From positions 1 through 7,722 of the forward strand of contig JAGVUW010000699.1 of the NCBI GenBank assembly GCA_019136035.1: a stretch of DNA of 7,722 nt. The letters run 5' to 3'. Within the stretch, counting starts at the first letter, position 1. Each line of letters opens with the position of its first letter. The translations under genes and the position numbers were made by a program. Under the pieces are notes generated by a model. That model saw only the letters and a program-made list of their open reading frames with translations. It did no database searches and was not told the DNA's origin. The DNA comes from Verrucomicrobiota bacterium (GTDB lineage Bacteria; Verrucomicrobiota; Lentisphaeria; Oligosphaerales; JAFGRS01). Positions 4,976 to 7,722 of this stretch are shown here, one piece after another.

Positions 4976-7722
4976 TCAGGGCTGGGCGGTCTCGGCGCTG
5001 AGGACGACGCGGAAGGCGTCGTCGGGGGCGACGGTGTACTCGAAGCCGCCGGCGTAGTTCCCGGGGTCGCGGAAGCGCTCGATCAGGGTCTGTTCGCCGA
5101 GCGAGACCACGCAGCCGTCTTCGCTGACGCCCTGGATGCGGTAGCAGGCATCCGAGCGGGCCGAGTTGGCGACGACGATCGACCGGCCGACCAGGTCGGC
5201 GCGGGTGACGCCCGGCGGCAGGAGCGACGGCGTGACTGTGATGCGGTTGTCGCGCCAGTCGGTGGCGTCGATGGCGGCGACCTTCCCCGACAGGATGCCG
5301 ACAGGGGCGGTCAGCGCGAAGGCCCCGCAGCGCAGGTCGGTACCGCCGACGAGGCGTGCCGCGACGACCGCGTCGCCCTGCCGGCGCAGGAAGGCGGCCT
5401 GGCCCTCCATCGTGACGTCACCGGCGCGCACGCGGCCGGGTCGTTCCGCCATGATGACCACGTCCCGGCGGCCATCGGCGAGGGTGACCTCGACGGCAGC
5501 GACGAAGCCGCCGGTGGTGTTCTCCTCGATAGCCAGGGCCCGCGAGGTGCCTAGGAAGGGCGTCCGCTCGTAGGGCTCGAGGACGCTGAGGAACTGGGTC
5601 TCCAGGCCATCGCCGAGGCGGCTGCGGATGACGTAGGGGTAGTAGTCGTCGTTGTAGCGGTGGTGGGGCGGCTCGCCGATGGCGACGGCGACCTCATCGA
5701 CCGGCGAGAGCATATAGAGGCGCAGGTGCGGGTCACGGCCTTCGGGGATGGTCCCATCCCGCTCGACGATATCCCAGTCGACCCAGGCCGTCGCCGCGGT
5801 GGCCTGGCCGCGCTGCACATCGCGGAGGTACATGAAGCCGGAGCCGGTGTAGCCATCCTCGAGAGCATCGTCGTAGAACTCGGCGTAGGGCACCTCGGGT
5901 CCGGCGAAGGTCCCGGTAGGCTGGCGGGTCAGGCTCAGGCCATGGTGAGCGAGGTCGCGGCTGGCGCCGTTGTTGACCATGCGGTGGTTCCGGCCGCCGC
6001 GGATCCAGAAAGCATCGACGACGTAGCTGTCGTCGCTGCCGACGTCGATCAGGGCCACGGCGCGGCGGTAGGTGGTGACGCCCTCATAGACCGGCGGGCC
6101 GCCGTCGATGATGGCGACCTGCGCCAGCGTGCCGGCGCTGAACAGGTCGGTCTTGCCGCTCCAGTTGGGCGACTGCTTGCGGTCGTTGACGAGCACGGTG
6201 TTGTGGCTGACGGTGTGGCTGGTCCAGCCATGGCGTTTCGGCCACATGCCGGTGAACTCCGGGTAGCCGAGGTCGGGGTTGACCGTGTAGCCCTTGGCGA
6301 AGATCCCGAGGTTGAGGCGGTCCTTGTGGGGGTGCGAGCCCTCCATGCGGCCGTACCAGACGATGGCGCAGCGCCCCTGGTGCTCGACGCCGGAGCCGCT
6401 CTGCAGGACGGCCAGGCCATAGCCGGAGTGGTTGGCGCTGACCACCGGGAGCGGCAGGGCCGGCTTGGCGGCCGTGAGGCGCTCGATGAACTCCTGCGGC
6501 CGGGCGTCGAAGATGTCGACCTCGCGTTGCAGCCGGGCAACGTCCTGGAAGGCCGAGAACCATATCTCGGCGGCGATATCCGGGGTGCCATAGGCGCGGT
6601 AGCCGCTCATGAGGACCTCCAGCGACTGCCGCACACAGCCGTAGTGCTGGGCCTTGCCGGAGTCACCGAGCGCCGGCGTGACCTCGTTGAGGCAGCGGAA
6701 CGCCTGCGTGGCGAGGAAGATCTGCTTCATCTGCGGATAGTCGCGGTACATGTCGTGCTTCTGGTAGGCGCTGTAGCTCCGGAGGAGGTCCGCGACCGGC
6801 ACCAGGCTGCGCGGGCTCAGCGAGTAGCCCGGCGCCGCCTCGAACGACGGGCCGTCGCGGCAGACGAGGTCGGTCAGGATGGTCGGGATCATGCCGCCGT
6901 CGGGGGCGAAGAGCCAGTCGAGGTAGGTCTCGGTGACGCCGGGGCGGTCCAGGGCGATCGCTGCGGTCGCCAGGGCGCGCTGGTGCGAGCCGACGTTGCC
7001 GGCGATACGGCGGTCGAGGACGGCCTGGCAGAACTGCAGCACCAGGTCGTCCTCGATGTGCCGGGCGATGTCGGCGGTCGTCGGCAGGGCCGCCAGGCCG
7101 GGCCAGCGCTGGCGCATGGCCGCGGCGACGCCGACCAGGGCCTCGTCCGTGAGGAGGGCGTCATAGATGACGTCGTAGGCCCAGGAGAGGTCGGTGGCGG
7201 TGCCGGTCTCCCAGATCTTGCCGAGGATCATCCCCTGCCCCGAGCCGCCATCCGAGATGCCCCAGCCATTCTTGGCGACGAAGCCGGCGTAGTCGATGTT
7301 GGGGTAGATATCGGCAAAGCGCATGAGCATGACGGCGGCCTTGTGGGCGTAGACCGCGTCGCCGGTCAGGGCGTAGGCGAGCGCGAGGTGCCGCGGCGCC
7401 AGGATGCACTCGCGCCACAGCCAGTAGGTATAGTGCGCGATGACAGTCAGGCGGTCCCCGCCGACTTTGAGGCCGAAGCCGTCGTCGACCCAGGTGCGGT
7501 GGTCGGGGTCGGCGGGGTCCGGGTGCTCGGCGTTGAACAGCAGCCTGGCGTCGGCCTTGGCCGGGTCGAACTCGCCGCGGTCGTCGAGGCCGGAGCGGTA
7601 GTAGGCGCCGTAGTCGTTGGAGGGGAAGAGGGTCTTGCAGCCCTTGCAGCGCAGTTTCCACGGATGCCGGGCGCTGTCGAAGGCGTAGCGGTCGTAACCG
7701 ACGGCGCGGATCTTGAAGAACT
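4976..7722 (-). CDS. Heparinase II/III-like polysaccharide lyase, 5' end outside the window
   Basis: The minus-strand frame is open from the stop at 4976-4978 to the window edge, giving 914 residues without a visible start. The internal Met at 7330 is not the N-terminus, because the 130 codons above it read as good protein (WKLRCKGCKTLFPSNDY, then LDDRGEFDPAKAD and HPDPADPDHRTW). The N-terminal part is helical, as in the alpha/alpha-toroid of these lyases. The centre holds the family's active-site text: NHSGYGLAVLQSG, the block HPHKD (6320-6334) with a downstream NPDLGYP Asp, and SHNTVLVND (His at 6203-6205), which recall the metal-binding His/Asp/His set of heparinase II. The C-terminal third is beta-rich. 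The family eliminates uronic-acid polysaccharides such as heparin, heparan or alginate, usually outside the cytoplasm; the signal peptide would lie beyond the window. Substrate is undetermined. The family call is firm, activity inferred. Confidence 0.85.
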   Translation of the reverse strand, partial: FFKIRAVGYDRYAFDSARHPWKLRCKGCKTLFPSNDYGAYYRSGLDDRGEFDPAKADARLLFNAEHPDPADPDHRTWVDDGFGLKVGGDRLTVIAHYTYWLWRECILAPRHLALAYALTGDAVYAHKAAVMLMRFADIYPNIDYAGFVAKNGWGISDGGSGQGMILGKIWETGTATDLSWAYDVIYDALLTDEALVGVAAAMRQRWPGLAALPTTADIARHIEDDLVLQFCQAVLDRRIAGNVGSHQRALATAAIALDRPGVTETYLDWLFAPDGGMIPTILTDLVCRDGPSFEAAPGYSLSPRSLVPVADLLRSYSAYQKHDMYRDYPQMKQIFLATQAFRCLNEVTPALGDSGKAQHYGCVRQSLEVLMSGYRAYGTPDIAAEIWFSAFQDVARLQREVDIFDARPQEFIERLTAAKPALPLPVVSANHSGYGLAVLQSGSGVEHQGRCAIVWYGRMEGSHPHKDRLNLGIFAKGYTVNPDLGYPEFTGMWPKRHGWTSHTVSHNTVLVNDRKQSPNWSGKTDLFSAGTLAQVAIIDGGPPVYEGVTTYRRAVALIDVGSDDSYVVDAFWIRGGRNHRMVNNGASRDLAHHGLSLTRQPTGTFAGPEVPYAEFYDDALEDGYTGSGFMYLRDVQRGQATAATAWVDWDIVERDGTIPEGRDPHLRLYMLSPVDEVAVAIGEPPHHRYNDDYYPYVIRSRLGDGLETQFLSVLEPYERTPFLGTSRALAIEENTTGGFVAAVEVTLADGRRDVVIMAERPGRVRAGDVTMEGQAAFLRRQGDAVVAARLVGGTDLRCGAFALTAPVGILSGKVAAIDATDWRDNRITVTPSLLPPGVTRADLVGRSIVVANSARSDACYRIQGVSEDGCVVSLGEQTLIERFRDPGNYAGGFEYTVAPDDAFRVVLSAETAQP

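Noticed and set aside
4598..5554. A 318-codon + strand frame across the repeats and the lyase 3' end
   Set aside because: Over half is antisense to the lyase-like gene, and the rest is the low-complexity palindrome region, including the spurious TGETPVP peptide.
7161..7661. A 166-codon minus-strand frame overlapping the lyase-like gene
   Set aside because: The main frame is open through this segment and reads as protein with family-like text, while this one is an Arg/Pro/Leu-rich shadow.

Overview
The window is GC-rich bacterial DNA holding four complete or near-complete genes, one partial gene, and a gene-poor stretch of about 1 kb. No rRNA, tRNA, insertion sequence or CRISPR array is visible. 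The gene content fits a large-genome environmental lineage such as Armatimonadota, Planctomycetota or a related metagenomic phylum: an ABC-2-type permease with a beta-propeller tail, a lone large heparinase II/III-type protein, and intergenic palindromes around the ACAGGCGAGACGCCTGT core. This taxonomic placement is an inference from remembered gene style, not a measurement.

Bases 27-3168 (+ strand) carry a two-gene ABC transporter module. The first gene encodes a membrane protein of seven predicted transmembrane helices fused to a soluble C-terminal region of about 430 residues with degenerate WD40/TolB-like propeller blades. By the positive-inside rule that region would lie outside the cytoplasm. 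After 145 bp comes a canonical ABC ATPase with its own good ribosome binding site. The ATPase would power the permease; the substrate cannot be read from the sequence.

Bases 3400-3993 (+ strand) carry a compact type II toxin-antitoxin operon of the BrnT/BrnA kind: a perfect TATAAT box inside a small inverted repeat (probable autoregulatory operator), the toxin, then a ribbon-helix-helix antitoxin starting on an ATGA overlap.

Bases 3994-4975 lie between two convergent transcription units and hold no gene I can support. They contain at least eight short hairpins with perfect stems. Two form a tandem pair with a compensatory A-T to G-C change in the stem. This looks like an accumulation of REP/MITE-like palindromic elements.

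Bases 4976-7722 (- strand) are the C-terminal 914 residues of a heparinase II/III-like polysaccharide lyase. The frame stays open to the window edge, so the true start lies outside. The strongest candidates for something undescribed are the permease-propeller fusion and the palindrome cluster. The rest belongs to recognisable families.
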